From positions 930,001-994,000 of the forward strand of contig QGFZ01000001.1 of NCBI GenBank assembly GCA_003149065.1: a DNA stretch of 64,000 nt, read 5' to 3'. Shown here one piece after another: positions 8,988-18,157 of the stretch; the stretch's first letter is position 1, and each line of letters begins with the position of its first letter. This stretch comes from Ruminococcaceae bacterium R-25. Its GTDB lineage: Bacteria > Bacillota > Clostridia > Saccharofermentanales > Saccharofermentanaceae. The notes beneath the pieces are model-generated. The model saw nothing but the letters and a program-made list of their open reading frames with translations. It searched no databases and had not been told where the DNA came from. The position numbers were made by a program, and so were the translations under genes.

Positions 8988-11129
8988 CTATCCGTTGTTT
9001 CCGGGTCCGGGATTGGGGTTCTGATTCTGGTTCTGGTTCTGATTCTGGTTAGGATCAGGCTGCTGTCCGCCGCCACCGCCCGTGCCGGGATCCGGCTGTA
9101 CAGGTGTAGGTGTCGGAGGTACAGGTGTAGGTGTATCCGTAGGCAACGGCGTATTTGTCGGCAATGCAGAGAATACAACCGTAAATGTCGTGCTCTCCTT
9201 AACGACAAATGTGTAGTTAAGTGAGTAAGTTACGATATTGCCCAAAGAATCCATCCAGTACTCAAACTTGAAGCCTGCGGCAGGAGTTGCCGTGAGAGTT
9301 ACCTGGGTATTGAGCTCATATGTTCCAGCACCGGTTGCTGTACCGCTTCCCTTCATAGCGATGTCGATGACTGCCTGAGGAGGTGTAGGCGTAGGTGTGC
9401 CGCCGTTCTGGTAATCTTCCTTGGTTCCGACAAAGAGCTTGACGGAAGACTTTCTTGCAACAGAGGAACCTGCTACAGGATTTGTAAGGATTACGTACTG
9501 CTTCTTTGCATCGAGTGCAAGAACTTCAGGCGAGCCTTCGATCGTATAGTTGAGGCTGCTTTCTTCAAGCTTCTTCTTAGCTTCTGCAACAGTATTTCCT
9601 ACAACGTCAGGAACGATAGAGGACTTAGGCTCGGTAGCATAGATGATGATTACCGATTCGCCTCTTAATACCTGTGTATTAGCTTCAGGTTCAGTCCTTA
9701 TTACCTGACCCGGAGTTACATTGTCCGAAGGCTCTGTGCGCAAAACAGGCTCAAGACCGAGATTCTTTAAGGACTTATATGCATCCTTATAGTTCATGTT
9801 TGAATAATCCTGAAGGATTACCGATTCTTCGGCAGAAGATACTGTGAGGACAAGGTTGCTGATCTTATTTGTCGTGGAAACCACAACGCCCTCACGGATG
9901 CTCTGGGCAATAACGATTCCGGGCTCATAAGCATCAGAATCCTGATATTCGATCGAATAGTATACATTAGCGGCATCAAGCTTCTTGATGACTTCGTCTG
10001 CCTTAAGGCCGACATAGTTTTCGATCTCATAGTCTGTATTCTGCTCGATGCTTGTGGCATTTCCGACTGCCCTTATAACGAGGATTCCGATACCGATCAG
10101 AACGCCTACGATAACAACAATAATGAGAGCTAAAAGGACATTGTCCCTGAATCTTGAGATACGTCTGGATTCAGCGCTCTTTTCGATCTCTGAGATCTTC
10201 TCATACTCAGGATCCTGTCTGAAAGAGATATTTGTATCTGTGCTTGCAGCCTTTTCGGGAACGTTCGTGATAACGCCGTATACACCGTTAGGATCAACGA
10301 GCAGTGAATCAAGCTCGGTTACGAGCTGGCGCATTGTCTGGTAACGTCTCTCAGGGCTCTTCTGCATACACTTGGCGATGATGGAATCAAGGCCTTTCGG
10401 GATTCCCTGCATCAATGAAGAAGGAACCGGTGGTGTTTCCTGAAGGTGCTTAACTGCGATAGCAACGTTGGAATCGCCGTCAAACGGAAGTCTTCCTGTT
10501 ACCATCTCGAAAAGGGATACGCCCAATGAATAGATATCAGACTGGGGACCTACATTGCCGCCTCTTGCCTGCTCGGGCGAGAAATAATGAACGGAGCCCA
10601 TCTGAACACCGGTCATGGTGATCGTCGTGGAAGATGCGGCTCTTGCGATACCAAAGTCCGTTATCTTAGCTACACGGTCACGTGAGATAAGGATATTCTG
10701 GGGCTTGATGTCTCTGTGAACTATTCCGTTCTGGTGAGCATAGTCCAATGCAAGACCGATCTGGATAACGATCGGGACAGCATTTTTCCAGTCCAGGTGT
10801 CCATTCTGGTTGATGAGGTCTTTTACAGTGATGCCTTCGATATATTCCTGAACGATATATCTGAAGTTTCCTTCGTGGCCTACACCGTAAACCTTAACAA
10901 TGTTGGCGTGGTTTAAAGATGCTACAGACTTAGCTTCCGCATCGAACCTTCTGATGAATTCATCGTCAGATGAGAACTCGGGCTTTAAGATCTTGATGGC
11001 AACGTTAGCGCCGGTGTTCATGTCGATTCCGAGATATACGTTAGCCATACCGCCTGAGCCAATAAGCTTGACGATCCTGTACTTGTTCGCAAATATCATG
11101 CCCTCAGGGCCGTGAACCTGATTTGCCAT
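8988..11129 (-). CDS. prkC: PASTA-domain Ser/Thr protein kinase (PrkC/Stk1 type)
   Basis: A membrane Ser/Thr kinase that senses muropeptides or lipid II through external PASTA domains and controls growth and cell-wall functions. The kinase domain (about residues 13-275) has the Gly loop IGSGGMANVY, VAIKIL, the catalytic loop VHRDIKPQN, DFGIA and SPEQARG. A single TM helix (about 330-352, NVLLALIIVVIVGVLIGIG) is followed by three PASTA repeats (about 365-570). After these come a TPTPP linker, a domain resembling an InlB B-repeat (about 590-650), a second TPTP-rich stretch and a Gly/NQ-repeat tail. That tail is unusual for PrkC. GGAG lies 5 nt before the ATG; prpC ends 9 nt upstream. Confidence 0.95.
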   Translation of the reverse strand: MANQVHGPEGMIFANKYRIVKLIGSGGMANVYLGIDMNTGANVAIKILKPEFSSDDEFIRRFDAEAKSVASLNHANIVKVYGVGHEGNFRYIVQEYIEGITVKDLINQNGHLDWKNAVPIVIQIGLALDYAHQNGIVHRDIKPQNILISRDRVAKITDFGIARAASSTTITMTGVQMGSVHYFSPEQARGGNVGPQSDIYSLGVSLFEMVTGRLPFDGDSNVAIAVKHLQETPPVPSSLMQGIPKGLDSIIAKCMQKSPERRYQTMRQLVTELDSLLVDPNGVYGVITNVPEKAASTDTNISFRQDPEYEKISEIEKSAESRRISRFRDNVLLALIIVVIVGVLIGIGILVIRAVGNATSIEQNTDYEIENYVGLKADEVIKKLDAANVYYSIEYQDSDAYEPGIVIAQSIREGVVVSTTNKISNLVLTVSSAEESVILQDYSNMNYKDAYKSLKNLGLEPVLRTEPSDNVTPGQVIRTEPEANTQVLRGESVIIIYATEPKSSIVPDVVGNTVAEAKKKLEESSLNYTIEGSPEVLALDAKKQYVILTNPVAGSSVARKSSVKLFVGTKEDYQNGGTPTPTPPQAVIDIAMKGSGTATGAGTYELNTQVTLTATPAAGFKFEYWMDSLGNIVTYSLNYTFVVKESTTFTVVFSALPTNTPLPTDTPTPVPPTPTPVQPDPGTGGGGGQQPDPNQNQNQNQNQNPNPGPGNNG

Positions 11130-11138
11130 ATTATCTCC

Positions 11139-11885
11139 TTATAGTTCGGTTGCGGGCTCTGCTTTCGCAAGCGTAACCGTAATATTATCTGTACTTTGTC
11201 CTTCGAGCGCCCGGGCAATCAGCTTGCTGCAGATGCTTTCAGGGTTATTTCTTTCTTTTGTGCAGGCCTTGAACTGCTCGTCAGTCATATATGAATAAAG
11301 TCCGTCCGAGCAAAGGAAGACCAGATCACCGTAACTTATATTATAACTGTAAATATCAGGATTGAGATACTGGTTCTCCCCGACGACCATGAGGAGCCTT
11401 GATCTTCCGGGATGATATTTAGCATCATCTTCAGTCAAAAGCCCCTGTTTTACGAGCTTGGCAGCTTCATTGTGATCTTCAGTGAGCTTGATGAGCTCAG
11501 ATCCGTGCAGGAGATATCCCCTGGTATCGCCTATATGTGCGATCGTAAGTTCCGTTCCCTTCATGAGCGCAACAGTAAGCGTCGTGCACATGCCCATGCG
11601 CTCCCTGTTTTCGAGACAGTCATGGAGGATCATGATATTTACTCTGTTAAATAATACTTTTAGGAAATGCGGGAGCTCGTCTTTGCTGTCGATAAAAGCA
11701 AGGCTGTCCTTTAGAGTTGCCATGACGCCGTCTACGGCAATCTTGCTCGCGATCTCACCGCAGCATTCGCCGCCAACACCGTCAGCTACGGCCATGCAGA
11801 AATAGCCGCCTATCTGAGCATAGGCAAAGCTGTCTTCGTTGGTGTCCCTTACGGGACCTTTTTCGGACATTCCGTAAGTTAACAT
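11139..11885 (-). CDS. prpC: PP2C-type Ser/Thr phosphatase (PrpC/Stp1)
   Basis: A soluble metal-dependent phosphatase that reverses PrkC phosphorylation. The 248 residues carry the PP2C motifs: RDTNEDSFAY, VADGVGGECCGE, HIGDTRGYLL, FLCSDGLY and STDNITV, with the metal-binding Asp residues intact. The start overlaps rlmN by 7 bp, and prkC follows after 9 nt. This is the normal prpC-prkC pair of Bacillota. Confidence 0.95.
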   Translation of the reverse strand: MLTYGMSEKGPVRDTNEDSFAYAQIGGYFCMAVADGVGGECCGEIASKIAVDGVMATLKDSLAFIDSKDELPHFLKVLFNRVNIMILHDCLENRERMGMCTTLTVALMKGTELTIAHIGDTRGYLLHGSELIKLTEDHNEAAKLVKQGLLTEDDAKYHPGRSRLLMVVGENQYLNPDIYSYNISYGDLVFLCSDGLYSYMTDEQFKACTKERNNPESICSKLIARALEGQSTDNITVTLAKAEPATEL

Positions 11886-12919
11886 CTTTCTGCCTCTATT
11901 GTTCCCCTTCTGAGTTGTCCGCAGGCGGCCATGATGTCGCTGCCCATCTCTCGCCTGATAGTAGCATTTATGCCGCCGGATTCAAGGATTTCCTTAAATT
12001 GCTTTACTTTTGCCGGAGAAGCCGACTGGAATTTAGTTCCGGGCACCTTATTCATTGCAATGAGATTTACATGATAAAGTCCGCCCTTTAAGAGCTTGAC
12101 TAATTCCGCTGCGCATTGCGGTGTATCGTTGATCCCTGCTAAAAGGCTGTACTCGAAAGTGATCCTTCTGCTTGTTGCCTTTGTATAGTTCTTGCAGGCA
12201 GTCATGAGCTGCTCGATAGAATACGCTTTTGCGACAGGCATGAGCTTTTTACGGAGCTCATCATTAGGCGCATGAAGCGATACTGCGAGGTTGACCTGAA
12301 GGCCTTCTTTTGTGAATTGTTCGATCTTCGGAACGAGTCCGCATGTTGAAAGCGTGATGTGTCTTGCACCTAAGTTCAAACCTTCAGGATCGTTTGCAAG
12401 CCTTATAAAACCCATGACATTATCATAGTTGTCAAAAGGCTCTCCGATGCCCATGATCACTACGCTGTGGACTCTCTCTCCGAGATTTTTCTGGGTCAAT
12501 GTAACCTGCGCAAGGAGCTCGCCCGAAGAAAGGTTTCTACCGAAATCGATCTTTGCTGATGCGCAGAAAGCGCAGCCCATCTTGCATCCTGCCTGGGATG
12601 AAATGCAGACGGATATGCCTGTCTTATATCTCATTGCAACAGTCTCAATGATGTTGCCGTCGTAGAGCTTATATACGAACTTTTCGGTGCCGTCGAGTTT
12701 GGATACCAGATGTTCTCTTAATTCGAAGCCGCCGAAAATAAAGTCTTCTTCGAGCATTGCCCTGACGTTTTTGGGGACATTAGTCATCTCATCAGTCGTA
12801 ACAGAACCTGATGAAAGCCAGCCGTAGATCTGGGAAGCGCGGTACTTCGGAACACCGCGTGTTTCACACCATGCGGTAAGATCTTTTAAAGTTAAATCCA
12901 GGCAGAACTTATCCTTCAA
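11879..12919 (-). CDS. rlmN: 23S rRNA (adenine-2503-C2)/tRNA methyltransferase
   Basis: A radical-SAM enzyme that methylates C2 of A2503 in 23S rRNA and A37 in some tRNAs. The CxxxCxxC cluster motif is in AGCKMGCAFCAS; the C-terminal catalytic Cys lies in AACGQLRRG. I chose the TTG at 12919 (346 residues, protein beginning with a Leu codon before KDKFCLDLTLKDL). AAGGAAG is 7 nt upstream, and the protein then starts where family members do. An ATG at 12973 would add 18 unlike residues that overlap rsmB by 52 bp. The gene lies between rsmB and prpC, as in other Bacillota. Confidence 0.93.
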   Translation of the reverse strand: MKDKFCLDLTLKDLTAWCETRGVPKYRASQIYGWLSSGSVTTDEMTNVPKNVRAMLEEDFIFGGFELREHLVSKLDGTEKFVYKLYDGNIIETVAMRYKTGISVCISSQAGCKMGCAFCASAKIDFGRNLSSGELLAQVTLTQKNLGERVHSVVIMGIGEPFDNYDNVMGFIRLANDPEGLNLGARHITLSTCGLVPKIEQFTKEGLQVNLAVSLHAPNDELRKKLMPVAKAYSIEQLMTACKNYTKATSRRITFEYSLLAGINDTPQCAAELVKLLKGGLYHVNLIAMNKVPGTKFQSASPAKVKQFKEILESGGINATIRREMGSDIMAACGQLRRGTIEAERC

Positions 12920-12921
12920 GA

Positions 12922-14337
12922 TCAATCTTCCTTTCTGTCTCTTTCCATGCGGCAGATAAAGAATCCCTCGCACTTGTCTTTATGAGGAAGGAGCGTGATC
13001 ATGCCGTTCGCGGCGCTCTCTGCCCTTTCTTCATCCATATAGATCCCTTCAGGAAGATACTTGTCGATCGGCACAGTGTGAAATCTCTTATGCTCAGCAA
13101 GGAATGTCTCGACCTGATTCTGGTTCTCATCTGAATTAAGAGTGCATGTGCAGTAAATAAGGGTTCCGCCCGGGCGCACCATTTTCGCAGCATGCTCCAG
13201 GATCGAATATTGCAAAGGGATCAGCTCATCTAATTCATCGTATGTAAACTTATCCCTGATATCGGGTTTTCTTCCCAAAAGGCCTAAGCCGCTGCAAGGG
13301 ACATCACACAATACGATATCGTAAGACTTCTTTGAATCCTTATCGTCCTTGCTGATATTTGAAGCATCAGCGCAGATCGTCTCTATTGATGTAAGGCCGA
13401 GTCTTTCACAGTTATCCCTGACGAGCTTCAATCTTGCCTCATTGATATCTAATGCATAGATATAGAGGTCATCCCTGCACATCTGTGCCATGTGGGTGGA
13501 CTTGCCGCCGGGAGCTGCGCAGCAGTCAAGGATCTTATCAGCAACTCTCGGGTGTGCCACGTGGGATGCGAGCATCGCGCCCTGTCCCTGGACGAACATG
13601 CCGTATTTATTGAAGCATTCGGTATTTTCAAGTCCGTTAAGGCCGCCTGTGATCTCAACGCAGTCAGGAATGAAGCTTCCCTTGATTGCAGTAATGCCTT
13701 CTTTTTTGAGTTCCTTAATAAGTGTTTCCTGATCTACCTTATACGCATCAAATCTGACCGTGATGTTCATGGGTTCAAGGAACGCTTTTCCGATCTCATA
13801 AGCTTCCTGCTTGCCGAAATCTTTTTTCAGGATGCCGTAGATCTCAGGCTTTAATGCAACCTTGATGCCGGGCTTAAACTGATCAAGATATCTCTTTGCT
13901 TCAGGGGCTTCAGCGAACTTTCTCAAGACCGCATTAACGTATCCCGAAGCCTTCGGGTTATACTTTTTCGTAATCTCTACAGATGCGTCAACAGCAGCAT
14001 AAGCGGGGATGTTATTTCCGAACTGGATCTGCCATACTGCCATTCTTATTGCAGTTCTTGCGACAGGATCCATGAAGTCGGTTTCTTCTTTTGTAATGTG
14101 CCTTATAAGAAAATCGATCGTGAATGTATAAGTAAGAGTTCCGTAGAGCATCGCTCTTGCAAAATCGATCTTCTTCCCTTCGGAATTTGCGATCTTATCA
14201 GCCTTCTTGATCACGAGATTTGAATAAGCGTCCTTCTCATATACCCAGTAGAGCATGAGAAAGCAAAGTTCTCTCTCGTTATCTTCGGCAATTAATCTCG
14301 CCAGTTCTTTCTTCTTATACTTGATATCGTCAGACAT
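12922..14337 (-). CDS. rsmB: 16S rRNA (cytosine-967-C5)-methyltransferase
   Basis: Methylates C967 of 16S rRNA. There is an N-terminal NusB-like RNA-binding domain (about residues 1-140, including RTAIRMAVWQIQF and AYAAVDASVEI). The Rossmann methyltransferase domain follows, with the SAM motif DCCAAPGGKSTHM. The two conserved Cys residues of m5C enzymes are in CDVPCSGLG and TLIYCTCT. 471 residues is slightly long for the family but intact. It follows fmt by 10 nt and its TGA is 2 nt before the rlmN TTG. Confidence 0.94.
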   Translation of the reverse strand: MSDDIKYKKKELARLIAEDNERELCFLMLYWVYEKDAYSNLVIKKADKIANSEGKKIDFARAMLYGTLTYTFTIDFLIRHITKEETDFMDPVARTAIRMAVWQIQFGNNIPAYAAVDASVEITKKYNPKASGYVNAVLRKFAEAPEAKRYLDQFKPGIKVALKPEIYGILKKDFGKQEAYEIGKAFLEPMNITVRFDAYKVDQETLIKELKKEGITAIKGSFIPDCVEITGGLNGLENTECFNKYGMFVQGQGAMLASHVAHPRVADKILDCCAAPGGKSTHMAQMCRDDLYIYALDINEARLKLVRDNCERLGLTSIETICADASNISKDDKDSKKSYDIVLCDVPCSGLGLLGRKPDIRDKFTYDELDELIPLQYSILEHAAKMVRPGGTLIYCTCTLNSDENQNQVETFLAEHKRFHTVPIDKYLPEGIYMDEERAESAANGMITLLPHKDKCEGFFICRMERDRKED

Positions 14338-14347
14338 TAGGTATCTC

Positions 14348-15307
14348 CTACATTATCGGATTTCCGACGGTGAAATTATGGGCGCAGTCTCTGGACATAA
14401 GTCTCTTTCCGCCCGGTACCTGCAGTTCCTTTACCTTAAGATATCCCTTGCCGCACTTAACGATAAGGTTCTCGCCTTTTGCTTTTACAACAGTTCCGGA
14501 AACAGAATCTTTAAGATCTTCCGGTACCATTGCTTCATCTTCCAATACTTCTGAATCAAGGACTTTGAGCTTATTTTCACCCTTCATTACAAATGCGCCG
14601 GGCCATGCGCTTAAAGCTCTTACCCTGTTGTGGATATCCAAAGCGTCCTGATCCCAGGAAAACTCACCTTCTTCAGGTCTTATCGGAGGGCAGGAAGTTG
14701 CCAAAGAATCGTCCTGCTTTGTGGCAGTAAGTCTGCCATCTACCCATGCATCAATGATGGAAGGGAGCTTTTCAGCGCTTGCAATAGCAAGCCTGTTCAT
14801 GAGAGTTTCAGTATGCTCATTGGGATCGATCTCAACTTCGATCTTTTCGATGATGTCGCCTGTATCCATTCCGACATCCATCTTCATGAATGTGATGCCT
14901 GTTACCTTATCGCCTTCCAGAACAGCGCGCTGTACGGGAGCTGAACCTCTTCTTGCAGGAAGAAGGCTTCCGTGGCAGTTGATGCAGCCATACCTGGGAA
15001 GGTCCAAAACAGCTTTCGGAAGGATCTTTCCATATGCTGCAGTAACGATGAGATCGGCATTATAGGAAGAAAGCTTTTCGAGCGCTTCTTCAGTCTTTAA
15101 TGTGTCAGGCTGGAATACCTCAATGCCGTTTTCTTGTGCCAATACTTTAACCGGCGGTGCCGTAAGGATATGTTTACGTCCGACGGGCTTGTCGGGCTGG
15201 CATAAAGCCAGAACGACGTTAAAGCCGCCGTCTATAAGTGCCTTGAGATTCGTCTGTGCGAATTCAGGCGTTCCCATGAATATTATTTTAAGATCACGCC
15301 TGTCCAC
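14348..15307 (-). CDS. fmt: Methionyl-tRNA formyltransferase
   Basis: Formylates Met-tRNA(fMet) for translation initiation, using 10-formyl-THF. The 319 residues show KIIFMGTPEFA at the start, the catalytic CHGSLLPARRGSAPVQ block and MDVGMDTGDI, then the C-terminal OB-like tRNA-binding domain. I chose the GTG at 15307: AGAGGA lies 8-13 nt upstream, and it begins 5 nt past the def stop. The longer ATG (15364) would run 53 bp into def and add residues not seen in the family. Peptide deformylase directly upstream removes the formyl group it adds. Confidence 0.93.
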   Translation of the reverse strand: MDRRDLKIIFMGTPEFAQTNLKALIDGGFNVVLALCQPDKPVGRKHILTAPPVKVLAQENGIEVFQPDTLKTEEALEKLSSYNADLIVTAAYGKILPKAVLDLPRYGCINCHGSLLPARRGSAPVQRAVLEGDKVTGITFMKMDVGMDTGDIIEKIEVEIDPNEHTETLMNRLAIASAEKLPSIIDAWVDGRLTATKQDDSLATSCPPIRPEEGEFSWDQDALDIHNRVRALSAWPGAFVMKGENKLKVLDSEVLEDEAMVPEDLKDSVSGTVVKAKGENLIVKCGKGYLKVKELQVPGGKRLMSRDCAHNFTVGNPIM

Positions 15308-15311
15308 TTTA

Positions 15312-15794
15312 TCAGTCCTCTGAATCATCTGTTCTGTAGACTTTGCCGTCAACAGATTTATCAATGAAGAGAATGCCGTTCAAATGGTCATTCTCGTGGC
15401 AGATGCATCTTGCGAGAAGGTCGTCTGCTTCTAATACAAACTCGTTGCCGTTACGGTCAAGAGCCTTGACCTTGATGTGTGAAGGTCTCTCGACTTCGCA
15501 TGTCTTGCCGGGAACGGAAAGGCATCCTTCGTTATCCGTCTGTGAACCTGAAGATTCAAGGATCTCAGGATTGATGAACTCGATAAGTCCGTGCTCGTCA
15601 CCAACGTCAACAATGAATACTCTTCTTAAAACGCCGACCTGGGGAGCAGCGATTCCGATTCCCCTGCCGCCGTAATACATTGTGTCAGCCATATCATCCA
15701 GGAGCTTTAAGATCCTGGGTGTGATCTCATCAACAGGCCTGCTCGTCTTACGAAGCAGCGGGTCACCTTCAATAACTAAGTTTCTTAAAGCCAT
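15312..15794 (-). CDS. def: Peptide deformylase
   Basis: An Fe/Zn metalloenzyme that removes the N-formyl group from new proteins. All three family motifs are present: GIGIAAPQVGV, EGCLSVP (metal Cys) and HENDHLNGILF (the HExxH-type helix with the two metal His). 160 residues is normal. GGAGG is 7 nt before the ATG. It is the first gene of the def-fmt-rsmB-rlmN-prpC-prkC-rsgA-rpe-thiN operon, with a promoter just upstream. Confidence 0.95.
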   Translation of the reverse strand: MALRNLVIEGDPLLRKTSRPVDEITPRILKLLDDMADTMYYGGRGIGIAAPQVGVLRRVFIVDVGDEHGLIEFINPEILESSGSQTDNEGCLSVPGKTCEVERPSHIKVKALDRNGNEFVLEADDLLARCICHENDHLNGILFIDKSVDGKVYRTDDSED

Positions 15795-15827
15795 ACTATG
15801 GCCTCCAATCCATATTTTTCCTAATAT

Positions 15828-15855
15828 ATTATAAATTATTATATATAACTAACAA
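15828..15855 (-). promoter_or_regulatory. Sigma-A-like promoter for the def operon
   Basis: On the minus strand TTGTTA, a 16 bp spacer and TATAAT, in a very AT-rich stretch between the ahcY terminator hairpin and the def start. It is the only good promoter match in the gap. Confidence 0.6.
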
Positions 15856-15880
15856 GTGCCGAAGATTTGCTCCGGCACTT
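15854..15880 (-). terminator. Hairpin terminator after ahcY
   Basis: AAGTGCCG and CGGCACTT form an 8 bp perfect stem 32 bp past the ahcY stop. The following minus-strand tract (GTTAGTTATA) is only weakly T-rich, so termination may be partial. The end abuts the def -35 box. Confidence 0.55.
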
Positions 15881-15911
15881 GCGATTTTTAGTCTAAATTG
15901 TCTATTGGTTA

Positions 15912-17171
15912 TCAGAGATCCCAGGAGCTGATATACTTCTTCTGCTCTTCTGTGAGCTCGTCGATCTTGATTTCCTTGGTCGTGAGCAATATCTCGGCAA
16001 CACGGTTATCGATGACTTCAGGAGTCTGATATACATCGATCGGGAGTCTTTCCGGGTTATTTGCGATATACATAGCCGACTGTGCCTGAAGAGCAAAGCT
16101 CATGTCCATGATCTCTACAGGGTGACCATCGCCTGATGCAAGGTTAACAAGTCTTCCTTCAGCGATAACGCAAACAGTCTTACCGTTATCGAGCTTATAA
16201 CCGATGATGTTATTTCTAAGTTCCGTGCTCTCTACGCACATTTTCTTAAGTTCGGCAACGCTTACTTCACAGTCGAAATGTCCCGCATTGCAGCATACCG
16301 CGCCGTCCTTCATAGCTTCGAAATGTCTTCCTACGATAACATCCTTGCATCCGGTAACAGTTACGAAGAAATCGCCCAAAGGAGCTGCCTCGTCCATAGT
16401 CATGACTTCGTAGCCTTCCATAATGGCTTCGCAAGCCTTAACAGGGTCGATCTCAGTTACGATTACCTTTGCGCCAAGGCCCTTAGCCCTCATGGCAACG
16501 CCCCTGCCGCACATTCCGTAACCAGCGACAACTACTGTCTTTCCTGCTACTACGAGGTTTGTCGTAGCCATGATCGCAGTCCAGACTGATTGGCCTGTTC
16601 CGAACCTGTTGTCGAAAAGATGCTTGCATCTTGCATCGTTAACTGCGATTACGGGATAAAGGAGCTTATTTTCGCCCTTAAGGATCTCAAGCCTGTGAAC
16701 GCCTGTAGTGGTTTCTTCGCAGCCGCCCTTGATATCTGCTGCCATATCCTTTAATTCGGAATGCAGGAGTAAAGCAAAATCGCCGCCGTCGTCGATTACG
16801 ATGTCAGGCTTAAACTCCAATGCTTTCTTAAGTCTTGCCCAGTAATGTTCTTCGTCATCACCGTGAACGGCATAAACGTTCATGATATCCAAAGATGCAA
16901 GGCCTGCAGCAACTTCATCCTGAGTGGACAAAGGATTGCAGCCTGTAAGAGCTACCTCAGCGCCGCCTCTAGCAAGGGCTCTCGCAAGGCACGCTGTCTT
17001 AGCTTCGACATGAACTGAAACGGATATCTTCATTCCTGCAAAAGGCTGTTTTTCAATGAGTTCAGCTTCGATTGCTCTTAATACCGGCATATTGCGGTAT
17101 GCCCATTCGATCTTTTCCAAGCCCTTCGGAGCAAGACTGATATCTCTTACTTCGTAATTAAACTTTCCCAT
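15912..17171 (-). CDS. ahcY: S-adenosylhomocysteine hydrolase
   Basis: Reversibly splits S-adenosylhomocysteine into adenosine and homocysteine, removing the inhibitor formed by methyltransferases. At 419 residues it is the short bacterial/archaeal form. It has GAEVALTGCNPLSTQDEVAA, DDGGDFALLLH, EETTTGVHRL, and the NAD-binding loop VVAGYGMCGRGVAMRA. GAGGA stands 10 nt before the ATG. It lies 27 bp after the purine nucleoside phosphorylase gene; that enzyme could use the adenosine-derived nucleosides, so a shared salvage unit is likely (inference). Confidence 0.94.
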   Translation of the reverse strand: MGKFNYEVRDISLAPKGLEKIEWAYRNMPVLRAIEAELIEKQPFAGMKISVSVHVEAKTACLARALARGGAEVALTGCNPLSTQDEVAAGLASLDIMNVYAVHGDDEEHYWARLKKALEFKPDIVIDDGGDFALLLHSELKDMAADIKGGCEETTTGVHRLEILKGENKLLYPVIAVNDARCKHLFDNRFGTGQSVWTAIMATTNLVVAGKTVVVAGYGMCGRGVAMRAKGLGAKVIVTEIDPVKACEAIMEGYEVMTMDEAAPLGDFFVTVTGCKDVIVGRHFEAMKDGAVCCNAGHFDCEVSVAELKKMCVESTELRNNIIGYKLDNGKTVCVIAEGRLVNLASGDGHPVEIMDMSFALQAQSAMYIANNPERLPIDVYQTPEVIDNRVAEILLTTKEIKIDELTEEQKKYISSWDL

Positions 17172-17198
17172 AGTTAAATATTCCTCTTTCTAAACTGT

Positions 17199-18044
17199 TT
17201 AAACCTTGATCCTGTTAACGAATTCTTTTACCAGAGCACAGCTGTTGTCAGATGCCAAAGCCGCATTATCGAGCACTTCCTGCTCTGATAAAGGATTTCC
17301 GGAGATGCCTGCCGCCATATTGGTAATGCAGGACATTGCGGCAACTCTGATCCCCATGTGGGATGCAGCGATCGCTTCAGGTACGGTAGACATACCTACA
17401 CAGTCAGCACCCAATATACGGAGCGCCCTGATCTCTGCAGGAGTCTCATACTGGGGGCCCTTGGAATAAGCATATACTCCCCTGCTGATCCTTATATTGA
17501 GGTCTCTTGCGCTGTTGACAAGAGTATCCGTAAGTTCGGGATCGTAGACATGGCACTGGTCAGGAAACCTCGTGCCGAATTCTTCAATGTTAGGGCCTCT
17601 TAATACCGGCTCGGCGTGGAAGGAAATATGGTCAGTAACAGCTACCAGTTCAGGCACTTTCATCTCAATATTTATACCGCCTGAAGCATTGGTAAGAAGA
17701 AGGACCTTAACTCCCAGTCTGCCCATTACCCTGACATAGAATGTAACGGTCTCCATCGGATAACCTTCATAGTAATGGAACCTGCCGTTCATCATGAAAA
17801 CAGGCTTATCAGAAAGCTTTCCGACAATAAGCGAACCCTTATGGCCCGGTGCAGTCGATACAGGGAATCCGGGAATGTCCTTATAGGGAATCTCAAGAGC
17901 ATCCTCCGCCATCTTTGAGAGTGGACCTAATCCGGAACCTAAGACAATGCAAATGCTGGGAATCTCCTTGCCGGACAAAACGCTCCTGATATAATCAGCA
18001 GCGCCGTCGACACGTTTGATAAATTCATCAATATCAGTAATCAT
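17199..18044 (-). CDS. Purine-nucleoside phosphorylase (trimeric type)
   Basis: Phosphorolysis of (deoxy)inosine/guanosine to the base and (deoxy)ribose 1-phosphate. Signature blocks are LGSGLGPL, APGHKGSLIVG, MNGRFHYYEGYPMETVTF, TNASGGINI, KGPQYETPAEIRA, GMSTVPEAI and SCITNMAAG (substrate Asn). I start it at the ATG at 18044 (281 residues), the normal length before GSGLG. The longer in-frame ATG at 18095 overlaps AT-rich promoter-like sequence. No Shine-Dalgarno site precedes 18044; a TATAAT ends 6 nt upstream, so the message may be leaderless. Confidence 0.9.
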   Translation of the reverse strand: MITDIDEFIKRVDGAADYIRSVLSGKEIPSICIVLGSGLGPLSKMAEDALEIPYKDIPGFPVSTAPGHKGSLIVGKLSDKPVFMMNGRFHYYEGYPMETVTFYVRVMGRLGVKVLLLTNASGGINIEMKVPELVAVTDHISFHAEPVLRGPNIEEFGTRFPDQCHVYDPELTDTLVNSARDLNIRISRGVYAYSKGPQYETPAEIRALRILGADCVGMSTVPEAIAASHMGIRVAAMSCITNMAAGISGNPLSEQEVLDNAALASDNSCALVKEFVNRIKV

Positions 18045-18050
18045 GGAATT

Positions 18051-18056
18051 ATTATA
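18051..18056 (-). promoter_or_regulatory. -10 element that may give a leaderless PNP transcript
   Basis: A perfect TATAAT on the minus strand with 6 nt between it and the PNP ATG, which would put the transcription start on or next to the start codon. No convincing -35 box is visible. Confidence 0.4.
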
Positions 18057-18103
18057 TAGTTTTTTATTTGTTTTCGCGATTAAATATGCGGCCAAAAATC
18101 ACA

Positions 18104-18133
18104 TAAAAGGGCCGGCACATTTAATGCCGGCCC
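18104..18133 (-). terminator. Rho-independent terminator after secA
   Basis: GGGCCGGCA and TGCCGGCCC form a perfect 9 bp stem around a 7 nt loop, followed on the minus strand by TTTTAT. It lies 25 bp past the secA stop. Confidence 0.85.
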
Positions 18134-18157
18134 GGTAATAAAATCATGTTTTAAGAA

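Noticed and set aside
8954-9208. Arg-rich ORF on the minus strand over the prkC end
   Set aside because: Shifted frame of the low-complexity PrkC tail.
17172-17198. SAM/SAH riboswitch before ahcY
   Set aside because: Only 27 bp separate the PNP stop from ahcY, with no room for a riboswitch.
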